Shown: positions 63,995 to 64,000 of the stretch, piece after piece | How the letters are laid out: each line of letters begins with the position of its first letter | How positions within the stretch are numbered: the stretch's first letter is position 1 | From: Cyanobium sp. | GTDB lineage: Bacteria > Cyanobacteriota > Cyanobacteriia > PCC-6307 > Cyanobiaceae | Direction: 5' to 3' | Length of the DNA stretch: 64,000 bases | Assembly: GCA_014191755.1 (NCBI GenBank) | Contig: BJHE01000005.1 | Span: forward strand, 41,253 to 105,252 | Notes under the pieces: generated by a model | What the model saw: the letters and a program-made list of their open reading frames with translations, nothing else | What the model was told of the DNA's origin: nothing | Databases searched by the model: none | Position numbers and translations under genes: made by a program

Positions 63995-64000
63995 GCATGT

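Overview
The window looks like a piece of a high-GC picocyanobacterial chromosome (Synechococcus/Cyanobium-like). The evidence is a set of cyanobacterial families (DUF2605, DUF3288, DUF1816, DUF1350, a solanesyl-type prenyl synthase next to murI, UbiD, ComB) packed among short intergenic gaps and frequent 1-8 bp gene overlaps. Species-level placement is an inference.

Layout. 0.1-12.4 kb: a secreted PGPLP-tail protein, then core genes mnmD-like, aroA, DUF2605, an rrf2-ubiD pair, a secreted Ntn-hydrolase, comB, a nitrilase, amidase, murI and prenyl synthase. 12.4-21.0 kb: a signalling block with a frameshifted GAF-GGDEF gene, two large hybrid histidine kinases, a STAS antagonist and a receiver-PP2C phosphatase. 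One kinase begins with an HNOBA domain (the usual partner of H-NOX nitric oxide sensors). The gene that was translationally coupled upstream of it has been cut off by an IS3-type element (21.09-22.2 kb). 22.6-36.9 kb: an exopolysaccharide locus. It has a visibly AT-richer half (Wzy-like, Wzz-like, Wza-like, pyruvyltransferase, Wzx-like, a dead GT8 gene, a GT2) and a GC-rich half (tandem GT2, Alg14/Alg13-like pair, STAS-sugar transferase fusion, RsbW-like kinase). 36.9-44.0 kb: small hypotheticals, HAD phosphatase, TspO, acs, DUF805, DUF1350, bcp and an exonuclease. 44.0-47.4 kb: a gene graveyard (PGPLP protein, recD2 fragment, frameshifted RNRLAH-motif gene) ending at tRNA-Pro(GGG). 47.5-62.7 kb: core genes msrA, ABC exporter, trpD, carA, STAS, mini-RNase III, rlmB, DUF1816, gatA and dnaE. 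The right edge holds a GT61-type glycosyltransferase.

How the genes may work together. The most striking element is a priming sugar transferase (35454-36470) that carries its own N-terminal STAS domain with an intact DSSG phosphorylation motif, followed 3 bp later by an RsbW-like kinase. With the receiver-PP2C phosphatase and the Hpt-bearing hybrid kinase 19 kb away, the window holds every part needed for a phosphorelay-controlled partner switch acting directly on exopolysaccharide initiation rather than on a sigma factor. This wiring is inferred from domains and gene order.
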